Positions 55,820-64,000 of a stretch of 64,000 bases of DNA are shown piece by piece (within the stretch, counting starts at the first letter, position 1; each line of letters starts with the position of its first letter). The position numbers and the translations under genes are program-made. Under the pieces are notes generated by a model. The model was not told the origin of the DNA. It saw only the letters and a list, made by a program, of their open reading frames with translations, and did not search any database. The stretch is from Methanobrevibacter sp. (GTDB lineage Archaea; Methanobacteriota; Methanobacteria; Methanobacteriales; Methanobacteriaceae): contig NZ_JAGAXX010000013.1 of assembly GCF_017940815.1 (NCBI RefSeq), forward strand, positions 1-64,000, read 5' to 3'.

Positions 55820-57190
55820 CTAATTATCTGAAGCCTTTGCCTTGATTCCCACAAATGAGGCAAAAACAGATGCTATGCACAACACCACACAAATTATGCA
55901 AGTCACTTGACAGCTTTGAATCAATAAAGGATAGTACTGCCCAATAATCGGAACATCCCCCATGATAAAGGCAAACACCAGTGTCAAAATCCCCATACTC
56001 ATGGCCTGACCGACAGTACGCATTGTAGCGACAGCAGCCGAAGCGACTGAAGTGTCTTTCGGTGGAACCGAACCCATTATGACGTTCGTATTCGGAGGTG
56101 AGAACAAACCGAATCCCACACCATATATTATCATCGCCACTATTAAAAATTCCATTGAGGTGGTGGTGTCCAGCGATGAGAACAGGAACAATGATATTGT
56201 ACCCAATGCCATTCCAATGGCGGCCAATATTTGTGGAACAAATCTGTCTGACAGTCTACCTGCAATCGGAGCCAATACCACTTGACATAATGGTGCCACA
56301 AGAAGGATTATTCCCGCAGTCTGTGAGTCGAATCCCTTGATGTATTGCAAGTGATAATTGAGGATTGTTGTAACCGCATAAGTCGCCAAGTATGCGCAAA
56401 GTGATGCGAAATTTGCTGAGAGGAACTTATGGTTTTTGAAAAACCTGATATCGAACACCGGATATTTCTCTCTCAGCTCAATCAAAGCAAAAATCACAAG
56501 GATTATGACACCCAATATTGTCAGGATTATTCCCAGTTGAGTGTTTAGAATTGTGAATCCATACATGAAGAGCACTATTCCAATCCCATATGCAAATGAT
56601 CCTTTCCAATCAAGCGGAATGTTTTCAAATGAGGACCATTCATCATCGATTCTTGTCAGAAGCAATGCAAGAATTACAAATAGAAACGGCACACCAAACA
56701 ATACAACAGATCTCCAACCGAGATTGTAGTTCAGAATCCCTCCAATTACCGGAGACAATGACAAACCAACATAAACTCCAGTGATATTTATTCCCAATGC
56801 CTTTCCACGCTCTTCAGGCGGGAAAACATTTACTATCATTGCCATTGAAGTGACATTGATGAAGGCTAGGGAAATTCCCAAAATAAACCTGCATGCAAGG
56901 AACTGCTCCTGTGATGTGACAATGACATTGACTATGGAAATTATTATAAATAAGATAATGCTTATGTTTGTGACCTTCTTAAGACCATATTTGCCGGAAA
57001 TCTGACCAGCAGGAACGGACAATACCGCCACTACCAGCAAAAAGATGATGGTTACCCAGTTCTGAACAATATTGCTCATATGAAATTCAGTTGCAATGCT
57101 CGGAATTACAATATTGACTGCATTGACAGCAAAAACAGTGAAAAAAGACAATACAGTACAAATCAACAAGAGCAAATTTTTCTTTTCCAT
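55820..57190 (-). CDS. MFS drug-exporter-like protein
   Basis: 456 residues with about 14 hydrophobic helices, of the DHA2 (EmrB/QacA) type. Family hallmarks are ALDQTIVNVALP-like start (NAVNIVIPSIATEF), the GQISGKYGLKKV loop and RFILGISLAFINVTSMAMI. It would export hydrophobic compounds with proton exchange. Divergent from the solute-binding protein gene; 226 nt of AT-rich spacer lies between. Confidence 0.85.
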   Translation of the reverse strand: MEKKNLLLLICTVLSFFTVFAVNAVNIVIPSIATEFHMSNIVQNWVTIIFLLVVAVLSVPAGQISGKYGLKKVTNISIILFIIISIVNVIVTSQEQFLACRFILGISLAFINVTSMAMIVNVFPPEERGKALGINITGVYVGLSLSPVIGGILNYNLGWRSVVLFGVPFLFVILALLLTRIDDEWSSFENIPLDWKGSFAYGIGIVLFMYGFTILNTQLGIILTILGVIILVIFALIELREKYPVFDIRFFKNHKFLSANFASLCAYLATYAVTTILNYHLQYIKGFDSQTAGIILLVAPLCQVVLAPIAGRLSDRFVPQILAAIGMALGTISLFLFSSLDTTTSMEFLIVAMIIYGVGFGLFSPPNTNVIMGSVPPKDTSVASAAVATMRTVGQAMSMGILTLVFAFIMGDVPIIGQYYPLLIQSCQVTCIICVVLCIASVFASFVGIKAKASDN

Positions 57191-57416
57191 TAATGTTAAT
57201 ATATTAAAAATGAAGTTTATATATTTTTTAAAGCTTCAAATTGAAAACGAAAAATGGAACATAAATCTTAACCCCCCATTAATGAATACTTGATGCAATA
57301 TAATTTTACCAAATTATTAAAAACAATTCAAAATTTTAAATAATTAAATAAACAAATCTACTAATAGCATTTTGGAAAAAATAATTTTTCCCAATTTAAG
57401 GACATAGGTGTTCATA

Positions 57417-58250
57417 ATGACAATTAAAAAACAAGCAATTATCGCATTTGCAGCAATACTGATAACATTCTTAATTATCAATACTGCAAACGCAGAGGGA
57501 ATATTTAATTTTGGAAATGACAAGGAAACTACTGAAACAGACGACACACTAGTTGTTGGATTTAATAATCAATTCCCACCATTTACATACATTAATGACA
57601 ACGGTGAAGTTTCCGGATTTGATATGGACCTTGCAAAAGAGGTTTGCAAACGAAACAACTGGACATTCCAACCCCAACCAATTATTGACTGGAACACCAA
57701 GGAATTAGAACTTAACAGCAATGAAGTCGATTGCATCTGGTCAGAATTTACAATCAATGGAAGAGAAGACGATTATACCTGGTCAGAACCTTACTTCAAC
57801 AATAGCCAAGTAGTTATTGTGAAAACCGACTCCAACATTTCAAAATTAAGTGATTTAAAAGGCAAGAATGTTGAAGTTCAAGAGGGAAACTCAGTTTTGA
57901 AAACATTAGAGGAAAATAAAACCCTTAAAAACAGTTTTAAGCAACTTACTGAAGTCGACGAATATGACGTCGCCATGATGAATTTAGAATCCGGCGTCTG
58001 TGATGCAATCATTGCAGACAGCTGCATGGCAAATTATCAGGTCAGTAAAAATTCCAATGGAAATGATTATAAAATACTAGATGAGATTATTTCAGAAGAA
58101 CAGTACGGTATCGGGTTTAAAAAAGGCAATGATGAGTTAAAAAACCAGGTTCAAAAAACTTTAGACGAAATGTTTAAAGATGGAACTGTTGAAAAAATAG
58201 CTCAAAATTACACCGAGTATAAAATACCTGAAGGTATTAACAATCCCTAA
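57417..58250 (+). CDS. extracellular solute-binding protein (family 3)
   Basis: 277 residues. MTIKKQAIIAFAAILITFLIINTANA is a signal peptide. LVVGFNNQFPPFTYINDNGEVSGFDMDLAKEVCKRNN starts the amino-acid-binding fold, with NGREDDYTWSEPYF and SDLKGKNVEVQEGNSVLKTLE typical. It lacks a lipobox. It probably binds polar amino acids for an ABC importer; no permease or ATPase gene is adjacent. The ATG at 57417 (AGGTG 7 nt upstream) is preferred over the GTG at 57408. Confidence 0.87.
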   Translation: MTIKKQAIIAFAAILITFLIINTANAEGIFNFGNDKETTETDDTLVVGFNNQFPPFTYINDNGEVSGFDMDLAKEVCKRNNWTFQPQPIIDWNTKELELNSNEVDCIWSEFTINGREDDYTWSEPYFNNSQVVIVKTDSNISKLSDLKGKNVEVQEGNSVLKTLEENKTLKNSFKQLTEVDEYDVAMMNLESGVCDAIIADSCMANYQVSKNSNGNDYKILDEIISEEQYGIGFKKGNDELKNQVQKTLDEMFKDGTVEKIAQNYTEYKIPEGINNP

Positions 58251-58252
58251 TA

Positions 58253-58271
58253 GAGAAAAATAACTTTTCTC
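58253..58271 (+). terminator. hairpin after the solute-binding protein gene
   Basis: GAGAAAA and TTTTCTC form a 7-bp stem with a five-base loop, three bases after the stop codon. No T-run follows, so termination is uncertain. Confidence 0.45.
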
Positions 58272-58350
58272 CAACTTAAATTTTAAAAGTCAAGCAGACC
58301 TGTAAGTTCATCACACATTTCCTATACTCGTCTGATTTGAATCCTCAATG

Positions 58351-58818
58351 TTAAAATCCGAATGAATAACCTGCATTCTTACATACGCAATAGCGGCACA
58401 GTGACCTTTCATCCCTTATGCTCATGATTCTTGTCTTGCATTTGTATTCGCCGTTTTCCAAAAACACCTGGTCTTTTGCTGGACTTTCGCCAACCGGATG
58501 CAACGGCCTTTTTGCCATCAAGGCCAAGTAAAGTGAGATGTATTTTGTAAATTCCCTGGTTTCCTCATCCCCTCCGGCATAGGTATCGAAATAAAAGTTT
58601 ATGTCATTTTTGATGTTTTCAACCACACCATCCTTGATGTCGTAGTCTTCAGTGATATTTAGGGCAAAAATCTCGTCCCATGCTTCTGAATTGTATTTTG
58701 CAAGGCTTTTTGTCAAAGGATCCTTGTATCTGTCGTCAGTAACCTTGTTTCTTAAATATTCAATTGGATAATCCTTTAGATTTTCCCTGATTTCTGCAAG
58801 TAATTCGGTAGCTTTCAT
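58351..58818 (-). CDS. UPF0305 (DUF2115) protein
   Basis: 155 residues. I recognise the methanogen UPF0305 family from PLHPVGESPAKDQVFLENGEYKCKTR and the C-terminal CRYCVCKNAGYSFGF, whose three cysteines may bind metal. Function unknown. It lies downstream of ogg on the same strand. A same-frame stretch beyond its stop codon looks protein-like (see findings). Confidence 0.75.
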   Translation of the reverse strand: MKATELLAEIRENLKDYPIEYLRNKVTDDRYKDPLTKSLAKYNSEAWDEIFALNITEDYDIKDGVVENIKNDINFYFDTYAGGDEETREFTKYISLYLALMAKRPLHPVGESPAKDQVFLENGEYKCKTRIMSIRDERSLCRYCVCKNAGYSFGF

Positions 58819-58869
58819 AGTTAAAATAATGTATTTAATTACATAAGTGATTTTCTAAAAAAAGTAGAT

Positions 58870-59784
58870 TTATTTGAGTTTGCTCATCAAACCTGATTTT
58901 CTGGCATAATGGAACATGTACAGCTGAACATATCCAGCATTTTCACCGAACTCCTCCATTCCAAACTCACGGACTTTGGCAACACTAATATCCTTTCCGT
59001 CAAAGTACAAGTGTGAAACTATGCGTTTTATCCATACATCAGATGGAAAAGCCTCTCTGAAGTTAAATCCATAGAGTAATATGCAGTCAGCCACCTTCGG
59101 ACCCACGCCAGGAACCTTAAGAATGGTTTCAAATGCCTCATCATAACTCATTTTGAAAATTTCCTGAAGATTCATTTCATCTGTAAATAGCTCACTTGCC
59201 TTTCTCATGTAGGGCGCTCTATATCCTACGCCACAACTTTTAAGATTATTTGTGCACATTGAAATATCTTGAATATTTGACAAATCTAATTCATCTTCCT
59301 CATCCAAGTACACATTTACTAAGTCGCTACTTTTAGGAAAAGCATAGTAATTCCCATATTGATTTCCCCAATTCTGTTTCATGTGTGAAATAGATTTGGT
59401 CCACCTTTTGATGGAGTTGTTTGCAGAACAAATTGAGGATATAACGCACTCAAAAGGATCTGGAGCTAAAAAAAGTCTTAAACCATTGCAGAATTTTGAC
59501 ATTTCCTCAAGTTCTGCATGATTGTCAAGATATTTATAGAATTTATCCAAATCAAAGCCCAAGTCAAAAATGTAATTGAGCTTGTCAACAGCCTGTCTGT
59601 CTGAAATGTCACCGGAATAATCAAAATCCAAAAATTCTCCAGATTGTTTGACATTGAAAATCACAGGTTTGCCATCAATATCAACTACATTAGAAAAAGT
59701 ACCCTCAGCTTCACACCATGGAGGCTGTGAAGTCTGGCCCGATAACTGAGTCAATTCCAAGTCAATAGGTTTTTCAATAATCAT
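58870..59784 (-). CDS. ogg: 8-oxoguanine DNA glycosylase (Ogg/AlkA family)
   Basis: 304 residues. The helix-hairpin-helix-GPD motif is complete: [19 protein letters not shown] (with the catalytic Lys) and [12 protein letters not shown] (with the Asp). An N-terminal beta-rich domain ([16 protein letters not shown]) precedes it, as in Ogg1/AlkA-type enzymes. It excises 8-oxoguanine or alkylated bases. The start overlaps the hisF stop by 4 nt, so they are translationally coupled. Confidence 0.88.
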   Translation of the reverse strand: MIIEKPIDLELTQLSGQTSQPPWCEAEGTFSNVVDIDGKPVIFNVKQSGEFLDFDYSGDISDRQAVDKLNYIFDLGFDLDKFYKYLDNHAELEEMSKFCNGLRLFLAPDPFECVISSICSANNSIKRWTKSISHMKQNWGNQYGNYYAFPKSSDLVNVYLDEEDELDLSNIQDISMCTNNLKSCGVGYRAPYMRKASELFTDEMNLQEIFKMSYDEAFETILKVPGVGPKVADCILLYGFNFREAFPSDVWIKRIVSHLYFDGKDISVAKVREFGMEEFGENAGYVQLYMFHYARKSGLMSKLK

Positions 59785-60605
59785 AAGCGAACAGCCACAT
59801 TATTTTCATTAAGGTATTCCTTTACTGTACCTATTGAATACTGGTTAAAATGAAATATGCTTGCCGCAAGAGCCGCTGAAACGTCAGTCTTTTCAAACAC
59901 TTCCAGGATATGCTTTGGCTCACCAACACCGCCACTTGCAATAACCGGAATGTCAACCGCATCATTGATTGCCTTATTCAATTCAATGTCATATCCGTTT
60001 TGGGTTCCGTCCCCATCCATACTGGTCAACAATACCTCACCGGCTCCCCGTTCCTGACATTCGACTGCCCATTGGATAGCATCTATTCCTGTAAACTCAC
60101 GACCGCCGTAAATGCTTGTGTCAAACCAGCAATAGCCTTTATCGGTTTCTATGACAGTTTTGTCTTTCGCATCATCAGGATGGTCAACATATCTTCTTTT
60201 GGCATCAATTCCAATGACCACAGCCTGAGAACCAACAACCTTTGAAGCTTCTGTGAGAAGTTCCGGATTCTTAATTGCTGCAGTGTTTGTTGAACACTTG
60301 TCCGCTCCTGCCTTGAGCATCTTGATGTAATCGTCAACTTTTCTTATTCCTCCGCCCACGCAAATCGGCATGAAAACGTTTTCAGTCAATCGGTCAATAA
60401 CGTCAGCCATGGTTGCACGGCGCTCATGTGATGCAGTGATGTCCAAAACAACTACTTCATCCGCTCCCTCTTCATAATAGCGTGTTGCAAGATCAACCGG
60501 GTTGCCTGCATATTTGATTTCCTTGAATTCAACCCCTTTAACGACACGACCTTCTGGAACCTGTAAATCACAATCTAGACAAGGAATAATTCTTTTGGTT
60601 AACAT
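59781..60605 (-). CDS. hisF: imidazole glycerol phosphate synthase subunit HisF
   Basis: 274 residues. [20 protein letters not shown] with the first catalytic Asp, [17 protein letters not shown], the second catalytic Asp in [15 protein letters not shown] and [13 protein letters not shown]. It closes the imidazole ring in histidine synthesis with HisH. The ATG at 60605 is chosen over an upstream TTG. The GTDxxxN-style insertion seen at 165-170 (residues [11 protein letters not shown]) is longer than usual. Confidence 0.93.
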   Translation of the reverse strand: MLTKRIIPCLDCDLQVPEGRVVKGVEFKEIKYAGNPVDLATRYYEEGADEVVVLDITASHERRATMADVIDRLTENVFMPICVGGGIRKVDDYIKMLKAGADKCSTNTAAIKNPELLTEASKVVGSQAVVIGIDAKRRYVDHPDDAKDKTVIETDKGYCWFDTSIYGGREFTGIDAIQWAVECQERGAGEVLLTSMDGDGTQNGYDIELNKAINDAVDIPVIASGGVGEPKHILEVFEKTDVSAALAASIFHFNQYSIGTVKEYLNENNVAVRL

Positions 60606-60656
60606 GATAATCAAAGTTTATAAAAAAAGTAGTAAATTTTTGTTTAAGAAATATTC

Positions 60657-60818
60657 TTAAGCAGAATATCTTAAAACAAAACATAAAATTGCTAAAATAA
60701 TAACTGCAACAATAACATGCTCAGGTGAAAGTTTTGGACCTAAACTTTCTTCATCAAAGTATCTTACTAAACCCGCACCAGTTTGAGGCATGGAAATTTT
60801 GTTATCTTTTTTTGCCAT
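60657..60818 (-). CDS. secG: preprotein translocase subunit SecG (Sec61-beta)
   Basis: 53 residues, too short for most ORF lists. MAKKDNKISMPQTGAGLVRYFDEES is the archaeal Sec61-beta N-terminus; LSPEHVIVAVIILAILCFVLRY is its single membrane helix. It is the small third subunit of the SecYE channel. GGGAGA lies 6 nt before the ATG. It lies between hisF and moaC on the minus strand and has a TATA-like TTTATATATG about 60 nt upstream, so it may be a separate unit. Confidence 0.92.
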   Translation of the reverse strand: MAKKDNKISMPQTGAGLVRYFDEESLGPKLSPEHVIVAVIILAILCFVLRYSA

Positions 60819-60890
60819 AAATATTCTCCCATAAAATTTAATTCATAAAAAATAATTGAATATAATTATTTTTTTCATCATATATAAAGT

Positions 60891-61358
60891 TTAAATTTTC
60901 TCCTTCTTGATGACTTTAATGTCACTTATCCTAGTATCAGGATATTGTCCATCCTCATCTTTTTCAACAGCCTTTACCATATCCCATATTGTAAGCAAAG
61001 CAACGCTGACCCCGGTGATAGCCTCCATCTCCACACCAGTTTTACCCAATGTATTAACGGCACAACGTGCAATGATTTCATCCTTTTTCACCTCAAAGTC
61101 AAGCTCGATACCTGTCAACGCCAAAGGATGGCACAAAGGTATTATTGAAGAAGTGTTTTTAACGGCTTGAATTCCAGCGATTTGAGCAGTGGTCAATACA
61201 TTTCCCTTTTTGATTTCCTCATTTTGAATCAAATCAATTGTATGCTTATCTAAAAATATGCTTCCACTTGCAATTGCCCTTCTTTTTTGGTCAGGTTTCC
61301 CCCCGACTTCAACCATGTGTACTCCGCTGTCTGTTAAATGTGTAAATTCATCTGCCAT
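60891..61358 (-). CDS. moaC: cyclic pyranopterin monophosphate synthase
   Basis: 155 residues. MVEVGGKPDQKRRAIASGSI, the catalytic-region IPLCHPLALTGIE and TGVEMEAITGVSVALLTIWDMVKAVEKD identify MoaC. It converts 3',8-cyclo-GTP to cyclic pyranopterin phosphate in the same pathway as moaA at 22.5 kb. AAGTGAT precedes the ATG. It starts 4 nt after pus10. Confidence 0.95.
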   Translation of the reverse strand: MADEFTHLTDSGVHMVEVGGKPDQKRRAIASGSIFLDKHTIDLIQNEEIKKGNVLTTAQIAGIQAVKNTSSIIPLCHPLALTGIELDFEVKKDEIIARCAVNTLGKTGVEMEAITGVSVALLTIWDMVKAVEKDEDGQYPDTRISDIKVIKKEKI

Positions 61359-61362
61359 GTTA

Positions 61363-62568
61363 TCACTTCTCGCTTACTTCCAATACGTCCAACTGTGCGC
61401 AAACTGCATTAACGCCCAGTATCTCTGAAACGTTAGGCTGGCTTCTTCCCTCATCACCTGAAATCAGTTCTTTGATGTAGAGTCCGCCCTCTGTCTTGAT
61501 TTTCATGCTGAATGTCTTATCATTTATTATCTCATATGATAAGTCAAGCACATGTTTTACACGAACCATATCTGTTCGTCTTCTTAAAACCCTTAATGGA
61601 GTTTGCTGATTGATTTCACCTAACTCCAGCAAGCCTTTAAGTTTATCTTCATCATATGCTTCATCGCATTCCACGATTGCATTGTAAATTTTATAAGCAT
61701 CAGGAGAGGATTGCTTGATTTCAGCCTTTCTTGGCCTTTCACATAAATGCAGGTTGTGATATGAGGTCTTTCCCTCATTGATCTTATTGATTTCAGCTTC
61801 CAATTTAGGCAAGTCCAGGTTTCTGATTTTTGGCTCTTTTATCTCAAGGACAAATGGCCTTCCTGAGCCTAGCATCAATACGTCTATGTCCTCTCTTCCA
61901 GCTCCATGGAATTTTGCTTCCCGTCCTTTGGTTAACTTTAAAAAATGCTCGGATATTAACTCTTCAACGGACTCCGGATATTGTTTTCCAGTGAAATTAC
62001 ATTCCTCACAACCTCTTCCCTTACATTTGCTGCATGGCCATTTAGTTTGAGGAATTCCACGTTTAAGCTTGTTGTATTTTCCTTCAATGTATAATGGATT
62101 GATTTGAATGTTTACTTTTGGCTCAGAAATTAGGTCAATGTTAAAAACAATGTCCTGCCTTTCAAATTCCGCATCCTTGTCGTAACGCTCCCAAATTCCA
62201 AGACCTATTAGACGGTTGACTTCCTTTTTAAGGGTTTCAACATTCAAATTGAACTTTTCTGACAGTTCATCGTCACGGTTTCTGATATCCTTTGGAATCT
62301 GTGACCCGACTAAAAAAGTATCGAATTCAACACCCAATTGGTTGATTTTAGCGTCAATCTTTTCATACAAATCGTCATCCAACTTGTTGAAGATGTTATC
62401 ACAGATTACACAGTCAACATCGTCCAGATTGATATCCAATTCATCGCAGACCTTGTCTGCCCTTTCTATATTGTTGGTGCCTTCTATTGTTTTGGATAGC
62501 TTACGTCCAAGGCAATGCTTGCAGATCTTGCCATCAGTTTCATTTAAAATATCTTTTGCTAGTTTCAT
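61363..62568 (-). CDS. pus10: tRNA pseudouridine synthase Pus10
   Basis: 401 residues. The N-terminal CKHCLGRKLSK and CVICDN form the zinc site; a second Cys pair group is CSKCKGRGCEEC. FHGAGREDIDVLMLGSGRPFVLEIKEP holds the catalytic Asp. LRVLRRRTDMVR and GLYIKELISGDEGRSQPN are typical. Pus10 makes pseudouridine 54 and 55 in archaeal tRNA. It starts 2 nt after srp54. Confidence 0.93.
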   Translation of the reverse strand: MKLAKDILNETDGKICKHCLGRKLSKTIEGTNNIERADKVCDELDINLDDVDCVICDNIFNKLDDDLYEKIDAKINQLGVEFDTFLVGSQIPKDIRNRDDELSEKFNLNVETLKKEVNRLIGLGIWERYDKDAEFERQDIVFNIDLISEPKVNIQINPLYIEGKYNKLKRGIPQTKWPCSKCKGRGCEECNFTGKQYPESVEELISEHFLKLTKGREAKFHGAGREDIDVLMLGSGRPFVLEIKEPKIRNLDLPKLEAEINKINEGKTSYHNLHLCERPRKAEIKQSSPDAYKIYNAIVECDEAYDEDKLKGLLELGEINQQTPLRVLRRRTDMVRVKHVLDLSYEIINDKTFSMKIKTEGGLYIKELISGDEGRSQPNVSEILGVNAVCAQLDVLEVSEK

Positions 62569-62569
62569 A

Positions 62570-63913
62570 TTATCTATTCATGAATTGTCCCATCATACGG
62601 TTCATTGCACCGCTTCCAAGACGACCACCACGTTTTCCAAGTCCTTTCATGGTCTTTCTGGTGTTATTATAATATTTTAACAATTCCTTAACTTCACTTT
62701 CATCAACACCAGAACCCCGTGCGATTCTCTGAACCCTGGATTGCTTGATTATTTTAGGATTGAGCATCTCCTCTTCGGTCATTGAGGACATCATGATTTT
62801 GTATGAGTCAATCTTGTCCTCTGTCATTTTTGACGCTTCCTTGGTAATCTTGTTACCCATTCCAGGAATCATGTTGAGAACCTGCTGCATCGGACCCATA
62901 CTGTTCATCATCTCAAACTGGTTTTTCATGTCCATCAATGTGAACTTACCGGACATCATGTTTTTCATTGTCTTTTCGGCAACATCCTCATCGATGTTTT
63001 CCTCAGCCTTTTCGATAAGGGACTTGATGTCTCCCATACCCAATAGCCTTGAGATGAATCTTTCAGGGTCGAACAGTTCGAAGTCATCCACCCTTTCACC
63101 AGTACCGATGAACTTGATTGGAGCACCGGTTTCAGCCACAGCAGACATTGCGCCCCCACCTTTTGCAGAACCGTCCAATTTGGTAATGATGATTGAACCG
63201 ATATCGGTTGCCTGTGAGAATGCCCTTGCCTGTTCACCAGCTTGCTGACCGATGGTACCGTCAATTACAAGAATAGCCTCATTCGGATTGATGATGTTAT
63301 CCAATTCATCCATCTCAGCAATCAGGTCAGCCTCTTCCTTGTGCCTTCCTGCAGTATCGAAAATGATGACCTTACGGTTTTTAAACTCTTGCAAACCTTT
63401 TTGCGCTAAGTCCAAAGCATCCTTGTTGTTAGGATCACCATATAGCGGAACGTCCATCTCTTCAGTCAATTGCCTTAACTGTTCGTATGCTGCAGGCCTC
63501 CATGTGTCTGTACATACGACAGCAGGGTTGAAACCTTTTTTCTGCAGGTATCTGCACAACTTACCGATGGTTGTGGTCTTACCTGAACCTTGAAGACCCA
63601 AGAACAGAATCTTATATGGCCTGTCGTTGATGTCAAGGCCAGCAGCTTCACTGCCCAAAAGGTTGACCATCTCTTCATAGATAATTGTTATAACATGCTC
63701 TCTTGGAGTTATACCTTTAGGAGGTTCCTCTTCAAGAGCACGGCTTTCAATTTTTTTTGATAAATCTAAAACTAATTTAATATTAACGTCAGATTGAATT
63801 AAAGCACGTTGTATGTCCTTTACAACCTCTTTAATGGTTTTTTTATCAATAACTGACATTCCCACTAATTTTTTCATGGTATTAGTAAGATTTTCTCCTA
63901 AATTTCCGAGCAT
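62570..63913 (-). CDS. srp54: signal recognition particle 54 kDa protein
   Basis: 447 residues. The GTPase G domain shows [31 protein letters not shown] and [11 protein letters not shown]. The M domain is methionine-rich ([21 protein letters not shown]) and ends with MMGQFMNR. It binds signal sequences and 7S RNA to target proteins to the membrane. The ATG at 63913 follows AAGTGATT. It heads the srp54-pus10-moaC group. Confidence 0.96.
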   Translation of the reverse strand: MLGNLGENLTNTMKKLVGMSVIDKKTIKEVVKDIQRALIQSDVNIKLVLDLSKKIESRALEEEPPKGITPREHVITIIYEEMVNLLGSEAAGLDINDRPYKILFLGLQGSGKTTTIGKLCRYLQKKGFNPAVVCTDTWRPAAYEQLRQLTEEMDVPLYGDPNNKDALDLAQKGLQEFKNRKVIIFDTAGRHKEEADLIAEMDELDNIINPNEAILVIDGTIGQQAGEQARAFSQATDIGSIIITKLDGSAKGGGAMSAVAETGAPIKFIGTGERVDDFELFDPERFISRLLGMGDIKSLIEKAEENIDEDVAEKTMKNMMSGKFTLMDMKNQFEMMNSMGPMQQVLNMIPGMGNKITKEASKMTEDKIDSYKIMMSSMTEEEMLNPKIIKQSRVQRIARGSGVDESEVKELLKYYNNTRKTMKGLGKRGGRLGSGAMNRMMGQFMNR

Positions 63914-64000
63914 AATAATCACTTGTAATAATAATTTATAAATTATATTAAAATATATTTATATTTATTAAGTGTTTAATAATTTTTTGTGTGAGAGATA

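Noticed and set aside
1-64000. CRISPR array, insertion sequence, rRNA gene or prophage
   Set aside because: No regularly spaced repeats, transposase or phage genes or rRNA-like sequence were seen anywhere in the window.

Overview
The window comes from a methanogenic archaeon of the Methanobacteriales, most likely Methanobrevibacter or a close relative. The evidence is a tungsten/molybdenum formylmethanofuran dehydrogenase operon, an F420-type formate dehydrogenase operon (fdhC-fdhA-fdhB), coenzyme B (aksA and homoaconitase) and methanopterin-type genes, NrpR, PAN, PolD large subunit, class I LysRS, Sec61-beta, an intron-bearing elongator tRNA-Met, very AT-rich spacers, and Shine-Dalgarno sequences of the AGGTGAT type. 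No rRNA, CRISPR array, insertion sequence or prophage was seen.

Layout. 0.3-6.4 kb (+): a YwgA-like protein paired with a PIN-domain protein, a CYTH phosphohydrolase/cyclase, then aksA, homoaconitase large subunit, a chorismate-lyase-like protein and fen. 6.5-9.1 kb (-): a zinc-ribbon/PH membrane protein broken by a frameshift, a DUF2119-type zinc hydrolase, ahcY. 9.3 kb: intron-containing tRNA-Met. 9.5-14 kb (+): aldo/keto reductase, glnA with an NrpR operator, and nrpR itself. 14-21 kb (-): two small paralogues and the fwd operon (HTH-ferredoxin, F, G, D, B, A, C). 21.5-23.5 kb (+): a MobB fusion and moaA. 23.5-27.8 kb (-): fdhCAB. 28.4-36.9 kb: fdhD, hxlB, a LysR/ModE-like regulator, a nucleoside kinase, thiC, a secreted protein, pan, lysS. 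37-39 kb (-): GNAT protein, cytosine deaminase, acidic coiled-coil protein. 39-48.3 kb (+): PolD large subunit, nrdD, eL21-rpo4-DUF655-ksgA-HemK-like and a 53-residue membrane protein. 48.3-55.8 kb: dapF, lysA, nudix, argD, a RelBE-type toxin-antitoxin pair, cyclophilin, a MATE fusion protein, nitroreductase. 55.8-64 kb: MFS exporter, solute-binding protein, UPF0305, ogg, hisF, secG, moaC, pus10 and srp54.

Themes. The 14-30 kb stretch is a metal/pterin redox island: formate uptake and oxidation, CO2 reduction to formylmethanofuran, the pterin cofactor genes (mobB, moaA, fdhD) and a plausible regulator lie together. Their spacers share two dyad motifs (TGTGT-N7-ACACA and AACCTAAAA) that look like undescribed operators. 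The nrdD promoter carries two GTTCG-N8-CGAAC dyads bracketing the TATA box. The glnA promoter has a perfect GGAA-N6-TTCC NrpR site.

Many transcription units end in a perfect short hairpin that contains or abuts the stop codon and is followed by a T-run. This looks like the normal intrinsic terminator of this genome. Other points worth a second look are an 11-nt intron/trailer complementarity in the tRNA-Met precursor, a 24-nt exact repeat that begins at the stop codons of two unrelated genes, a PAN without the C-terminal HbYX motif, an FdhD without its CxxC pair, and a MATE transporter fused to an ATPase-like domain. All functional statements come from reading the sequence and from family knowledge; no database search was run.
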